Of a DNA stretch of 64,000 bases, positions 8,751 through 18,198 are shown piece after piece (position 1 is the first letter of the stretch; every line of letters starts with the position of its first letter). Source of the DNA: Nonlabens sp. Ci31. Its GTDB lineage: Bacteria > Bacteroidota > Bacteroidia > Flavobacteriales > Flavobacteriaceae. Where the stretch lies: the NCBI RefSeq assembly GCF_012974865.1, contig NZ_CP043633.1:992001-1056000 (forward strand), given 5' to 3'. The notes under the pieces were generated by a model. That model made no database searches, had not been told where the DNA came from, and was given only the letters and a program-made list of their open reading frames with translations. The position numbers and the translations under genes were made by a program.

Positions 8751-11700
8751 TTAAAATTTTGCGTTTATTCCAACTAAAAAGGTCCTCGCCACTGGATAAA
8801 AGCCATTATCTATACCACTTGATAAAGGATCTCCTGAACTTGCACTAGGATCATAACCTCTATACTTGGTAAGAGTGAACGCATTATTTACAGATGCATA
8901 AACTCTTAGCTTACTCAATTTGAAGTTGTCAAGGGCCGAATCGTTTAACGTGTACCCAATCTGCATATTTTGAGCTCTTAAAAAGGAAGCGTCTTCTACA
9001 AAAAAGTCTGAAAACACTTGATTTGCAGTGGCTCCTGTGGTCACTCGCGGCACAGAATTGGTTGATCCCTCACCTGTCCAACGGCCTAATGCATTAGTCG
9101 TTAAGTTAGTTAAAGGCTGGTTACGTTCATAATTACGTACCATTTCATTACCTATAGAAGCGTATAAATAGGTTTGTACATCCCAGTTTTTATAATTGAA
9201 ACTCAAATTCATCCCCATAGTGAAGTCTGGCAAAGCATCACCTAATTCTGTACGGTCATCAGTATCTATAACACCATCATTATTTAAATCTCTATATCTA
9301 AAATCACCAGGTTGTGCATTAGCACCTAAAGCGATTTGAGATGGATGTGCTGCAACTTCCGCAGCATTTTGAAATATTCCGTCCGTTTGATAACCATAAA
9401 AATATCCAATGGTAAATCCTTCTTGAAACCTAGTAATAGGTGGCTGTCCTACGCCAAAACCTCCGGCCTCAATAAATCCATTTTCATTGTTTACAGAAAG
9501 AACTTCATTTTCAAGAGTCGCCACGTTATAACTCACATTATAACTAAAGTCATCTGTAACCTGATCTGAATAACCTATGGAGAATTCAAGACCACGATTG
9601 CGTATATCACCTCCATTTATAAATGGTGCGCTAGACCCAGGTGCTCCAGAACCTAATATTCCAGATACTGCGGGTGCAATCAATAAATCATTAGTCTCTC
9701 GGTTGTAATAATCAAGGGTCACATTTAATTTAGAGGATAAGAATTTCATGTCTAATCCTACATTAGTCGTAAACTGCTCTTCCCACTTAATTTCTGGATT
9801 GCTCAAAGCTCCAATAGCGGTTCCGTTGGCAATTTGTCCATTAAAAACGTACTGTCCTTCACCGTTAAGTAGAGATACGAATCCAAATGCAGGAATACGG
9901 TCATTTCCAATAATTCCAGCAGATGCCCTTACTTTAAGGAAATCGATTGTTTTACTATCTTTTAAAAAATCTTCATCAGAAGCTATCCAACCTACACTTC
10001 CCGTCGGAAAAATACCAAACCTATTTTCAGGGCCAAATGTGGTACTTCCATCACGTCTAACAACCGCTGAAAGCAAATACTTACCCTCATAATCATATTG
10101 AACCCTTATAAAGTGAGAAAGTAAACGCTGGTCAAAACGACGAGCTCCATTAAGATCTCCATCGATAACACGCTCAGCTCCATCAATACTTACTTCATTA
10201 TACTCATTACTTACATTACCAAAACCAGTCAAGTCATTAAAGTCACCACGTGTTCTAAAGGCACTCATACCTAGCATTACCTCTACATTGTGTTTCTCAG
10301 CAAATGTATTGTCATATTTTACAAACGCATCATACGTATAATCACTGAAAAAGTTCTCATACGTACTAAACACATTTTCAGTCAAGTTGAATACTTTTCC
10401 TGAACCATAAAATGCTCTAGGATTAAAATTATTCCCGTAAGCCTCAGAGTAGTTAGCCTGTATACGAGCTGTAGCTTCAAAGTGATCTAAAAAGGAATAG
10501 GTCAATCCAAAGTTCCCACTGATTTTACCTACTTTATTTTTATTAAATGTGTTTGCCAATTGGGCTTCTGGATTAATAACTTCATTACCCAATCCTTCAG
10601 CTAGTGAGAATTCACCGCTTTGATCGAATACAGGAATATTAGGACCCATGTTTAACGCGTTAAAAAGAACAGACCCTAGCCCACCATCATTGATGTTCTT
10701 ATTACTCGTATAAGAATATAAGAAACCTGTTTTCATTTCGAGGTTTTTAGTCCATTTATGATCAAAGTTACCACGCATAGTAAAACGGTCAAAATCGGAT
10801 TTATCGCTACCTACGATACCATCCTGACTTAAAACCGCTACTCCAAAAGCATAAGTAGATTTTTCGGTACCTCCTCGTATCGAAATATCATTATTTAAGA
10901 TCAATGCATCATCAAAAACAGCATCCTGATAATTGGTGTTCGTAAGGTTGGTTATATCAGTAAAAGGCAAAGCCTCACCATTATTAGCAAAAGCTTCATT
11001 TTTAATCAATGCATATTGTTGTGAATTCAATGTAGGAAGCCTTCTAGAAGTTTCTTGAAAACCACCCCAAGAGTTGTATTCAACAGTTAACGGTTGATTT
11101 TTGCGACCTCCCTTAGTAGTAATAATAATTACCCCATTTGCAGCTCGAACCCCATATATTCCAGCTGTAGCATCTTTCAATACAGACAAGCTTTCAATGT
11201 CACCAGGATTGATAACACTCAAGTCTTCAATAATGTTTCCATCTACTAATATTAAAGGTCGGTTATCACCATTAGTGGAAATACCACGTATTCTAATATT
11301 TAAGCCTGCACCAGGAGATCCTGATGAAGAGGTAACATTAACTCCAGCAACTTGTCCTTGAAGTGCTTGCTCAACTCTAGTAGGCTTAAGATTTTCGATA
11401 ACCTTACTGTCCACAATACTTACTGCACCTGTGACTTCTCTAACTGCTTGAGTACCGTATCCAATTACTACAACTTCTTCAAGAGCAGCTATATCTTCCT
11501 GTAAGCTTACGTTTATAGTACCACTATTAGCGACTGTAATTTTTTGAGCTACTGTACCTATATAAGAAAATTTAAGAACATCACCCGGCGAAGCAGCTAT
11601 GGTATAAAGGCCATCAAAATCTGTAGTGGTGGCTTTATTGGTGTTTAGGTTTTGAACCGTAGCTCCTAATAAAGCATCTCCTGTGGATTGTTCAAGAACC

Positions 11701-11777
11701 TTTCCTGAGATGATACCTTCTTGCGCAAAACTGATAGCTGCGACAAGGTAAAATAGTAAAAGTGTAAATTTATTCAT
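8751..11777 (-). CDS. SusC/RagA-family TonB-linked outer-membrane transporter
   Basis: This 1008-aa receptor has a signal peptide (residues 1-18), then a carboxypeptidase-regulatory-like domain (about 22-98, 'GIISGKVLEQSTGDALLGA'). The TonB box/plug region (about 100-225) contains the SusC signature 'RIRGISTNGDNRPLILVDG', and a beta barrel runs to a terminal aromatic-ending strand ('LVGINAKF'). It imports oligomers captured by SusD across the outer membrane using TonB energy. No ECF sigma/anti-sigma or hybrid sensor is adjacent, and no glycoside hydrolase gene lies in the operon, so the substrate remains unassigned. A TACATTTG box lies 74 nt upstream of the ATG. Confidence 0.95.
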   Translation of the reverse strand: MNKFTLLLFYLVAAISFAQEGIISGKVLEQSTGDALLGATVQNLNTNKATTTDFDGLYTIAASPGDVLKFSYIGTVAQKITVANSGTINVSLQEDIAALEEVVVIGYGTQAVREVTGAVSIVDSKVIENLKPTRVEQALQGQVAGVNVTSSSGSPGAGLNIRIRGISTNGDNRPLILVDGNIIEDLSVINPGDIESLSVLKDATAGIYGVRAANGVIIITTKGGRKNQPLTVEYNSWGGFQETSRRLPTLNSQQYALIKNEAFANNGEALPFTDITNLTNTNYQDAVFDDALILNNDISIRGGTEKSTYAFGVAVLSQDGIVGSDKSDFDRFTMRGNFDHKWTKNLEMKTGFLYSYTSNKNINDGGLGSVLFNALNMGPNIPVFDQSGEFSLAEGLGNEVINPEAQLANTFNKNKVGKISGNFGLTYSFLDHFEATARIQANYSEAYGNNFNPRAFYGSGKVFNLTENVFSTYENFFSDYTYDAFVKYDNTFAEKHNVEVMLGMSAFRTRGDFNDLTGFGNVSNEYNEVSIDGAERVIDGDLNGARRFDQRLLSHFIRVQYDYEGKYLLSAVVRRDGSTTFGPENRFGIFPTGSVGWIASDEDFLKDSKTIDFLKVRASAGIIGNDRIPAFGFVSLLNGEGQYVFNGQIANGTAIGALSNPEIKWEEQFTTNVGLDMKFLSSKLNVTLDYYNRETNDLLIAPAVSGILGSGAPGSSAPFINGGDIRNRGLEFSIGYSDQVTDDFSYNVSYNVATLENEVLSVNNENGFIEAGGFGVGQPPITRFQEGFTIGYFYGYQTDGIFQNAAEVAAHPSQIALGANAQPGDFRYRDLNNDGVIDTDDRTELGDALPDFTMGMNLSFNYKNWDVQTYLYASIGNEMVRNYERNQPLTNLTTNALGRWTGEGSTNSVPRVTTGATANQVFSDFFVEDASFLRAQNMQIGYTLNDSALDNFKLSKLRVYASVNNAFTLTKYRGYDPSASSGDPLSSGIDNGFYPVARTFLVGINAKF

Positions 11778-12595
11778 GAAAATTTATTTATTTCATAATT
11801 TAAAAGAGGTTCTAAAACGTTATAGGTTAATGTCCTCTTAAAGTTAGACACCAAATGTAAAAAAGATTAGCGAGTTTGTGATTAAATTCGCTACTTCAAT
11901 AGTACTACTTTAACATAATTACTCTAATCTCTTCATTTAATGTAGGTTAAACATATGTTGATATCATAAATTTGATAGAAATTGATCATATGATGTGGTA
12001 ATGTATAGCGAGATCTAATCATAAAGTAGATTTTTATTTTATTATATGTGAATAGATAGAAAGGTCTAAACGGAGGTTCTCCATAACATTTGCTTTAAAA
12101 AGGATAAAGACTGTAAATCTTAAAATGCAAATACTGCCCCCATTCATGAGTTGATTGGAGACCAATTATACTGCGAAATAATTTAGTGAATAATTTTGTG
12201 TTCTTTACTATAACCCTATATCTAAGCAGCTGCAAGTTTACAGAAGACCAGCTAGTCATTCCTAATACATCGTTTAAACTTATACCTGCTGCTAACTAAT
12301 TGATGTTTTCACACCGTTCTTTGCAACTATAAGAACTCTTTTAACGGAACCAAAGGGGAAACAATTCTAAGGAACCGTTGTAGTATTCACTATCTGAAAT
12401 TTAAGAACAGAAGTTGATCGTACGAAAGCACAAATCACAAAACTGAATAAATAATGCTGTAATAATAAAGGGAAACACGTAAACTATAGGTGCTTTACTA
12501 TTTAGTTTTCAGGGATTCACTTAAATTGCGTCCAATAAAACGCCTATCAAAAGCGTTCATTTCTCCTACAGATTTGATTTAAGATTTGGTATTAA
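11778..12595. other. 818-bp divergent intergenic region
   Basis: The gap lies between susC (minus) and the SGNH/MBOAT cassette (plus). I see no convincing gene, RNA fold or repeat. It contains the susC -7 box and must hold promoters for both directions. A small RNA or 5' leader regulation of the SusCD operon is possible but not visible. Confidence 0.5.
11852..11859 (-). promoter_or_regulatory. Candidate -7 box of susC (TACATTTG)
   Basis: The box matches TAnnTTTG and lies 74 nt upstream of the susC ATG. No clear TTTG -33 element was found at the usual distance, so confidence is moderate. Confidence 0.45.
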
Positions 12596-14188
12596 ATGCA
12601 CTTTAAGGAACAAAAACAATTTTACTTCGCTTTTTTCATCATCGCTCTTGGTGGACTTCTGTTCTATTTCGCAAAACCTTATTTACCGAGTAAAATTTTT
12701 GTGGAACATTCTAACTCTACTACTATTGTCGTTGATAGTCTTATGATCAAAGCAATGGACGACTTGGATAATGCTATGGAACCTACAATAAACATTCAGG
12801 ATTCTAATCGAATAGTGAGACCTATATTAAAGACGGTAAACTCCACAAATCCTATTTCAGAGCAGCCTATTGTAAAGCCAGTGAAAAACACCTCCTATCT
12901 TAGTCTTATAAGTACAACCGATTTCGATTTCAACCTAGAGCATCCTGCAGACTCTTCGGGCGTCGTTACTACTCCTACAACTATTCCTTTAAAGAGTTAT
13001 TCGGGTATAAATCACTTAACTCGTTTTTTTGAAAAGCTCTACGAGCTAGAGCAATCTAAAAATGCTAAAGTACGTATAGCTTATTACGGTGACTCTATGA
13101 TAGATGGCGATTTGATTGTGCAAGATTTTAGAAGTGCTTTGCAAAGTCGCTTTGGTGGTCGTGGTGTAGGTTATGTTCCTATACAATCAGAAAGTGCTCG
13201 ATCCCGTTACTCTGTAAAGCATCATGGAAAAGGTAACTGGAGGCAAGAAAACTTTATGAAGGGAAGAGCAGACAGCATTCCCTATGGAATAAATGGTGCC
13301 GTTTTCTTCCCAGTAGACTCCACCGCACAAGTAACCTACCTCGCCAGTGGTATTAAAAATGCTTACCGACTCAACAGGCCGCGTCTTTTTTATGGAGCTG
13401 GTAATGAAAATGCCATCCTTAAAGTTACCGAAGAAAAAGACAGTAGTGCTACTTTCATTCCTTTAAACGGTTCAAGTAGCTTTAATTCAGTATCTATATC
13501 CACTAGTAACCTCCGCAAAATCGAATTGGATTTTTCCAATGCGCAGAACACTCCTATATATGGTGTCGATTTTTCAAACCCTACAGGAATAGCTGTAGAC
13601 GGTTTTTCTAATCGTGGTAATTCTGGATTGCCATTGAGTTTATTGGATATTTCTCAAATGCAGAAGTTTGATAAAACCTTAAGTTATGACTTGATCATCC
13701 TTCAGTTTGGCGCTAATGTCCTCACTAGAAAATCTAAGAATTACAATTGGTATTACAGCCGCATGACTACAGTAGTGAATCATTTAAAACAGGCTTTTCC
13801 AGAAGCTGATATTTTGATTTTAGGAACTGCAGATAAAGGAACAAAGTATGAGGGTATCGTAAAAACAGATAGCAGTGTCGTGAAATTATTGCGTTCCCAG
13901 CAACAGTATGCTTTAAAAACGGAGACCGGTTTTATAAGTCTTTTCCATTTGATGGGAGGCGTGAATACGATGCCTGTTTGGAGTGATAAAAAGCTGGCAA
14001 ATAAAGATTTTACTCATTTTAGCCCTCAAGGATCACGTAAAGTCAGCCGTATGATTTATGGAGAATTAATGGATGGTTATTCCGCTTTCGCGAAAGCGAG
14101 AACACAACAAAATGCCCTGCTACAAAAGGCAGATAGCTTAGCGATAAAAACTGTAAACGACAGCATTACAAACCTACGGAGACCATGA
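12596..14188 (+). CDS. SGNH/GDSL-fold periplasmic protein, probable O-acyltransferase/esterase of MBOAT system
   Basis: This 530-aa protein is anchored by one N-terminal membrane helix (about residues 10-28) followed by a Thr/Ser/Pro-rich linker to about residue 140. The SGNH fold follows. Block I is 'YYGDSMIDGDL' (nucleophile Ser167), 'LIILQFGANVL' supplies the block III Asn, and 'DFTHFSPQG' gives the Asp471/His474 pair. These are the catalytic residues of GDSL esterases and of AlgX/AlgJ/PatB-type O-acetyltransferases. The gene overlaps the next SGNH gene by 4 bp, and an MBOAT gene follows, so the product probably moves acyl groups onto a cell-wall or exported polysaccharide. A copy of the iterated palindrome encodes 'AFAKA' near residue 497. 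Confidence 0.8.
   Translation: MHFKEQKQFYFAFFIIALGGLLFYFAKPYLPSKIFVEHSNSTTIVVDSLMIKAMDDLDNAMEPTINIQDSNRIVRPILKTVNSTNPISEQPIVKPVKNTSYLSLISTTDFDFNLEHPADSSGVVTTPTTIPLKSYSGINHLTRFFEKLYELEQSKNAKVRIAYYGDSMIDGDLIVQDFRSALQSRFGGRGVGYVPIQSESARSRYSVKHHGKGNWRQENFMKGRADSIPYGINGAVFFPVDSTAQVTYLASGIKNAYRLNRPRLFYGAGNENAILKVTEEKDSSATFIPLNGSSSFNSVSISTSNLRKIELDFSNAQNTPIYGVDFSNPTGIAVDGFSNRGNSGLPLSLLDISQMQKFDKTLSYDLIILQFGANVLTRKSKNYNWYYSRMTTVVNHLKQAFPEADILILGTADKGTKYEGIVKTDSSVVKLLRSQQQYALKTETGFISLFHLMGGVNTMPVWSDKKLANKDFTHFSPQGSRKVSRMIYGELMDGYSAFAKARTQQNALLQKADSLAIKTVNDSITNLRRP
14083..14098. repeat. Iterated palindrome copy in SGNH gene
   Basis: This is an exact copy of CGCTTTCGCGAAAGCG inside the coding frame, read as Ala-Phe-Ala-Lys-Ala near the C-terminus. 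Confidence 0.9.
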
Positions 14189-15561
14189 TCAAAGCTTATA
14201 TTTTTTTATGGATCGGTCTATTGACGTTAACATCGCAAGGGCAACAAATTGATGATTTACAAATCAATCCCTTATTAATAGATCGCAGTTTTCAGGAGTT
14301 AAAGAATCCCTTAGTGCTGAATGATTTTTTTCAAAAACTCCAAGAGCTAGAAAACGGGAATAGAAATCAAATAACCGTGGTTCAAATAGGGGACTCTCAT
14401 GTTCAAGGACCTTACTTTCCACAATATATAAGACAAGGCTTACAAAGCAAATTCGGTAATGCAGGTCGAGGTTTTGTATTCCCTTATAGAGTTGCTGGTA
14501 CTAATGGCGCGGTAGATGTGAAATTTAAAGCAAACGGCAACTGGAAGGCAGTGCGCAATGTGAAAAGTAATGGTAGTGATGATATAGGACTGAGCGGTAT
14601 TAACCTGGAGACCAAAAACAATGATTTTCTTATGCAAATCAATCTGAGTGAATCCTTAGAGGGCTTAACTGAAATCAAAATCGTTTCACCACATCCCGAA
14701 CGTTTTAAACTGAGCCTTGCTGATAAGAGCGACCTTCTCCAACAAGTCAACACAAACAAAACCTATAAAGTAGCCTCTGGGGATTATCTAGGTAAAATCG
14801 CAGCTCAATTCCATACTTCTGTTCAAAAAATACAACAAGTAAACGGAATGAAAAACGTGAATTTACGCGCTGGACAGACCCTTCAAATACCAACGGGAAC
14901 CTCACAAAATCAAATAGCGTCTGTTGCGAGTTTTAGCGATCTTACCTCTATGGATGGGATCGTCTACCAAATTCCTGCAGGAGTGAACCAGCTCTATTTA
15001 AGACCTGCTCAAAAGAAATTAAAATACGTTCTTGATGGGCTATTGTTAAGCACTAAAAAGAGCGGTATCAGCTTTCACGGCATAGGCATCAATGGCTCAA
15101 AATTTAGTGATTTTAATAAGTTCCCTAGGTTTTTTGATCAGCTAGCGGCATTAAATCCTGACTTGATCATCATCTCTTTAGGAACTAACGAGAGTTTTTA
15201 CGATACCTATACAGAAGAGAAACTGAAATCTGCTATGGACGTATTCAACCGCGAAATGATCCAACGCGGCATGACGGGAAGTGTTTTGTTAACCAGCCCT
15301 CCACCATCAATGAAGAATCGCAAACAAATCAATTCTACCGCAACAGCATATGCCTATGAAATGGGCGTCTTTGCAAACTTGAATTCTTGGGCATTCTACG
15401 ACTTACATTCGGTTTCTAAAACTAGTAGCGCGATGCCTTATTGGTACGATGCCAACTTAACCTCGAGTGATAAAATTCATTTCTTAGAAAAAGGCTACCA
15501 GCTACAAGCCTCAATGCTTGTGGAGTCCCTCTTTAACTCCTATTCCGATTATAAAAAATGA
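14185..15561 (+). CDS. SGNH-fold protein with embedded LysM domain
   Basis: This 458-aa protein has a signal peptide of about 19 residues (ending 'LTSQGQQ'). The SGNH active-site blocks are 'VVQIGDSHVQG' (Ser71), 'IIISLGTNESFYD' (Asn of block III) and 'DKIHF' (Asp429/His432). Between block I and block III sits a LysM module (about residues 192-238: 'YKVASGDYLGKIAAQF', 'IQQVNGMKNVNLRAGQTLQIP'), which in other proteins binds peptidoglycan or chitin GlcNAc chains. This points to peptidoglycan as the acylated or deacylated substrate. It overlaps both neighbours by 4 bp (translational coupling). It is probably the acetyl-handling partner of the MBOAT protein, but direction (transferase or esterase) is not decidable. 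Confidence 0.82.
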   Translation: MIKAYIFLWIGLLTLTSQGQQIDDLQINPLLIDRSFQELKNPLVLNDFFQKLQELENGNRNQITVVQIGDSHVQGPYFPQYIRQGLQSKFGNAGRGFVFPYRVAGTNGAVDVKFKANGNWKAVRNVKSNGSDDIGLSGINLETKNNDFLMQINLSESLEGLTEIKIVSPHPERFKLSLADKSDLLQQVNTNKTYKVASGDYLGKIAAQFHTSVQKIQQVNGMKNVNLRAGQTLQIPTGTSQNQIASVASFSDLTSMDGIVYQIPAGVNQLYLRPAQKKLKYVLDGLLLSTKKSGISFHGIGINGSKFSDFNKFPRFFDQLAALNPDLIIISLGTNESFYDTYTEEKLKSAMDVFNREMIQRGMTGSVLLTSPPPSMKNRKQINSTATAYAYEMGVFANLNSWAFYDLHSVSKTSSAMPYWYDANLTSSDKIHFLEKGYQLQASMLVESLFNSYSDYKK

Positions 15562-17024
15562 TGGAATGGAATGACATATGGAACTGGTTAAGTTATGATC
15601 CACAAAGACCCTTACTATTCAATAGTGAGGCGTTTTTATACCTGTTTTTAGGTTTTTATCTGTTGTATATTTTTATGACTGATGCACGTAGAATGCGCAT
15701 CTTGTATGTTATAGCCTTTTCCCTGTTTTTCTATTATAAATGTAGCGGGATCTACTTTATATTGCTGATATTTTCTTCGTTTGTAGATTATTACATCTCT
15801 GAGCTTATTTACAAAAGCAATCATAAAGACCAGAGAAAATGGCTGCTTATCCTTTCCTGTATCATCAACTTAGGCCTGCTCGCTTACTTTAAATACACCG
15901 GCTTCCTTGCCGATAACTTTAACGCACTGTTTTCAGGCGATTTGAGTTTTGGGAATATCTTTCTACCTATAGGTATCTCATTTTACACTTTTCAAACCAT
16001 GTCCTATACGATAGACATTTATAGAAGAGAATTAGAACCGGCTAGAAACGTATGGGATTTTATGTTTTTTGTTTCCTTTTTCCCACAATTAGTTGCGGGA
16101 CCTATTGTAAGAGCAAAAGATTTTATACCTCAGATTTATGAAAAGCTACAACTTTCTAAAAAAGAATTGAGCTATGCCCTTTTCCTTATTATGGGTGGGC
16201 TACTCAAAAAAGCAGTCATCTCTGATTACATCAGCGTCAACTTTGTGGATCGTGTTTTTGAATTCCCAGATAATTACTCCGCTTTTGAAAACTTGCTGGC
16301 TGTTTATGGCTATACCCTACAAATTTATTGTGATTTCTCGGGTTATTCCGACATTGCTATAGGTCTTGCACTTTTGATGGGTTTTAAATTACCTCCCAAC
16401 TTTAGAACACCCTATAAAAGTACCAGCATTACCGAATTCTGGCGCAGGTGGCATATTTCTCTTTCGAGCTGGTTAAGAGATTACCTCTATATATCTATGG
16501 GCGGTAATCGCAAGGGTAAAATGCGCACATATTTCAACCTTTTTATGACCATGTTACTAGGTGGGTTATGGCATGGTGCCTCTTGGAAATTTATTCTTTG
16601 GGGAGCGATGCATGGAAGCGTTCTTACTGTAGAAAAGGCCTTCAACATCCCAAAATTAACCAGCAGGAGTTTTCCTTTAAAACTTATCGCAGGAATACTG
16701 ACGTTTCACTTTGTAGCTTTTTGTTGGATTTTCTTCAGAGCATCAGACTTTAGCAATGCCATGAACGTGATATCTAATATAGGTGCCATAGAATGGAGTC
16801 CGCAAATGTGGTGGATGGTTTTAACTGGCTATCAAAATGTAGCTATCGTTTTATTGATAGGTTTTCTGTGGCATTTTATACCTCAAAAAGTACAAGACAA
16901 GCAACTGGAATTATTTCATAAAATTCCGCTAGTTGGTAAAATGGTTTTGTTTGCTGTTATCATCTGGGTAATAAGCGCTACGGCGAGTAGTGAGGTGCAA
17001 CCTTTTATTTATTTTCAGTTTTAG
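15558..17024 (+). CDS. MBOAT-family membrane-bound O-acyltransferase (AlgI/DltB-like)
   Basis: The 488-aa polytopic membrane protein has the AlgI/PatA/DltB signature. This includes 'IGISFYTFQTMSYTIDIYR', 'FPQLVAGPIVRA', 'DFSGYSDIAIGLALLMGF', 'NFRTPYKSTSITEFWRRWHISLSSWLRDYLY' (only partly quoted from residues about 284-315) and the catalytic histidine in 'GGLWHGASW' (His339). Such proteins pass acyl groups, usually acetyl, from cytoplasmic donors through the membrane to a periplasmic SGNH partner. The start overlaps the preceding SGNH stop by 4 bp. The three genes form one operon, with no polymer synthase next to them, so the target is more likely the cell wall than a dedicated exopolysaccharide. 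Confidence 0.93.
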   Translation: MMEWNDIWNWLSYDPQRPLLFNSEAFLYLFLGFYLLYIFMTDARRMRILYVIAFSLFFYYKCSGIYFILLIFSSFVDYYISELIYKSNHKDQRKWLLILSCIINLGLLAYFKYTGFLADNFNALFSGDLSFGNIFLPIGISFYTFQTMSYTIDIYRRELEPARNVWDFMFFVSFFPQLVAGPIVRAKDFIPQIYEKLQLSKKELSYALFLIMGGLLKKAVISDYISVNFVDRVFEFPDNYSAFENLLAVYGYTLQIYCDFSGYSDIAIGLALLMGFKLPPNFRTPYKSTSITEFWRRWHISLSSWLRDYLYISMGGNRKGKMRTYFNLFMTMLLGGLWHGASWKFILWGAMHGSVLTVEKAFNIPKLTSRSFPLKLIAGILTFHFVAFCWIFFRASDFSNAMNVISNIGAIEWSPQMWWMVLTGYQNVAIVLLIGFLWHFIPQKVQDKQLELFHKIPLVGKMVLFAVIIWVISATASSEVQPFIYFQF

Positions 17025-17265
17025 GCTTGAGCCCCAATAAAATCTTCGTTGGTATCTAGCGATTAAAAAACTAAAAAACGCTGACACTCACTTTAAAACG
17101 CTCCGCACAGCAGGGACTCATCTGTGCACTTATACCATTTTATAGACTCTTAATACAAAGTGCAGCATCTAGGAAATGGATTTTATTTCTGTATTAAACA
17201 TTTATAGTTACGTACTTAAGTCTGCCCCTAGGAGTGTGTGTGTTTTGTAAAATGCTAGCTAGAAT

Positions 17266-18078
17266 TTACTTCTCTTGTACCACATCAAAGGTCAAATCCC
17301 AATAGCTCACATATTCTGAAAGTGGTCCCATTCCCATAACAGCTCTTCTAGCATCTACCGTTGCGGTATCTTTTAGTTCGTATAAATCATAAGATCCATC
17401 TTCATTCATCATGATTTGAGAACCGTACAATTGCGGATTACCCGCATCCATCAACATTCTATCTTGCATCAAAGCAATATCCTGACGTTCTAAATCTCCT
17501 TTTTTTGAAGCTTCTAATAATTGCGGAAAGTATTGTGATCTTTTTTCTGCGCTCGCATGTTGAATCACTAACCATATAGCACTCATACCTTTTTCTCCAG
17601 CTGCAGCTCTACTGGGCATACCACATTTTTCCACAATTTGTTCTACAGAGGCTAGATTGCTTAGATCCAACTCTTCATCCATCAAGTTATTTCCTCTATT
17701 ATCTTGATCTCTAGCGTATATTCTTTCCAGAATTCTATTCAAATTATTACAATCGACTTTATTAATGTCTTTAAAAACTGGTTCCTTTGCAAGTGCCAAA
17801 CGGGCAATTTCTGGATCTTGAAACTCTACTTTTATGAGCACATTTTGATCATTGATGAACCAATTAGCATAAGGCAAGTCATTTGATAGCGCTTCTTTTT
17901 CCTCCTTACTTAAAAGGTTTCCTTGCAAGTCGTAATACTGCACAGCGTCTGGCATAATAAAATCATTTGCCATCACTAGATCTGTCATCTCTTCATAGTT
18001 GATGCGTGTGAGGTTTTCTTTTTGCTTGCAGGATAGGAATAAGAAAATGGATGCGAGTAGGATGATGTATTTACTCAT
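17266..18078 (-). CDS. DUF6624-like lipoprotein
   Basis: The 270-aa protein has leader 'MSKYIILLASIFLFLSC' (lipidated Cys17). The C-terminal two-thirds contain 'LDLSNLASVEQIVEKCGMPSRAAAGEKGMSAIWLVIQHA', here cited only as residues about 143-180. It is followed by 'QYFPQLLEASKKGDLERQDIALMQDR' (about 187-212) and 'NPQLYGSQIM', a pattern I associate with the DUF6624 family of Bacteroidota. The function of that family is not known to me. It is a single gene between the MBOAT cassette and hemW, with its own promoter box 21 nt upstream. Confidence 0.75.
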   Translation of the reverse strand: MSKYIILLASIFLFLSCKQKENLTRINYEEMTDLVMANDFIMPDAVQYYDLQGNLLSKEEKEALSNDLPYANWFINDQNVLIKVEFQDPEIARLALAKEPVFKDINKVDCNNLNRILERIYARDQDNRGNNLMDEELDLSNLASVEQIVEKCGMPSRAAAGEKGMSAIWLVIQHASAEKRSQYFPQLLEASKKGDLERQDIALMQDRMLMDAGNPQLYGSQIMMNEDGSYDLYELKDTATVDARRAVMGMGPLSEYVSYWDLTFDVVQEK

Positions 18079-18099
18079 GATAGGTGAATTAATTTCTTA

Positions 18100-18107
18100 C
18101 AAAGTTA
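18100..18107 (-). promoter_or_regulatory. -7 box of DUF6624-like lipoprotein gene (TAACTTTG)
   Basis: The box matches TAnnTTTG and ends 21 nt before the ATG. No distinct -33 TTTG is seen. Confidence 0.5.
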
Positions 18108-18198
18108 GTTGGTTGGCACGTATCTAAGTATGCATTAAATTGAAAATCCTAATACAAAAAGGACTACAGACATATCGAGGCGCATAGCTCACAACTAC

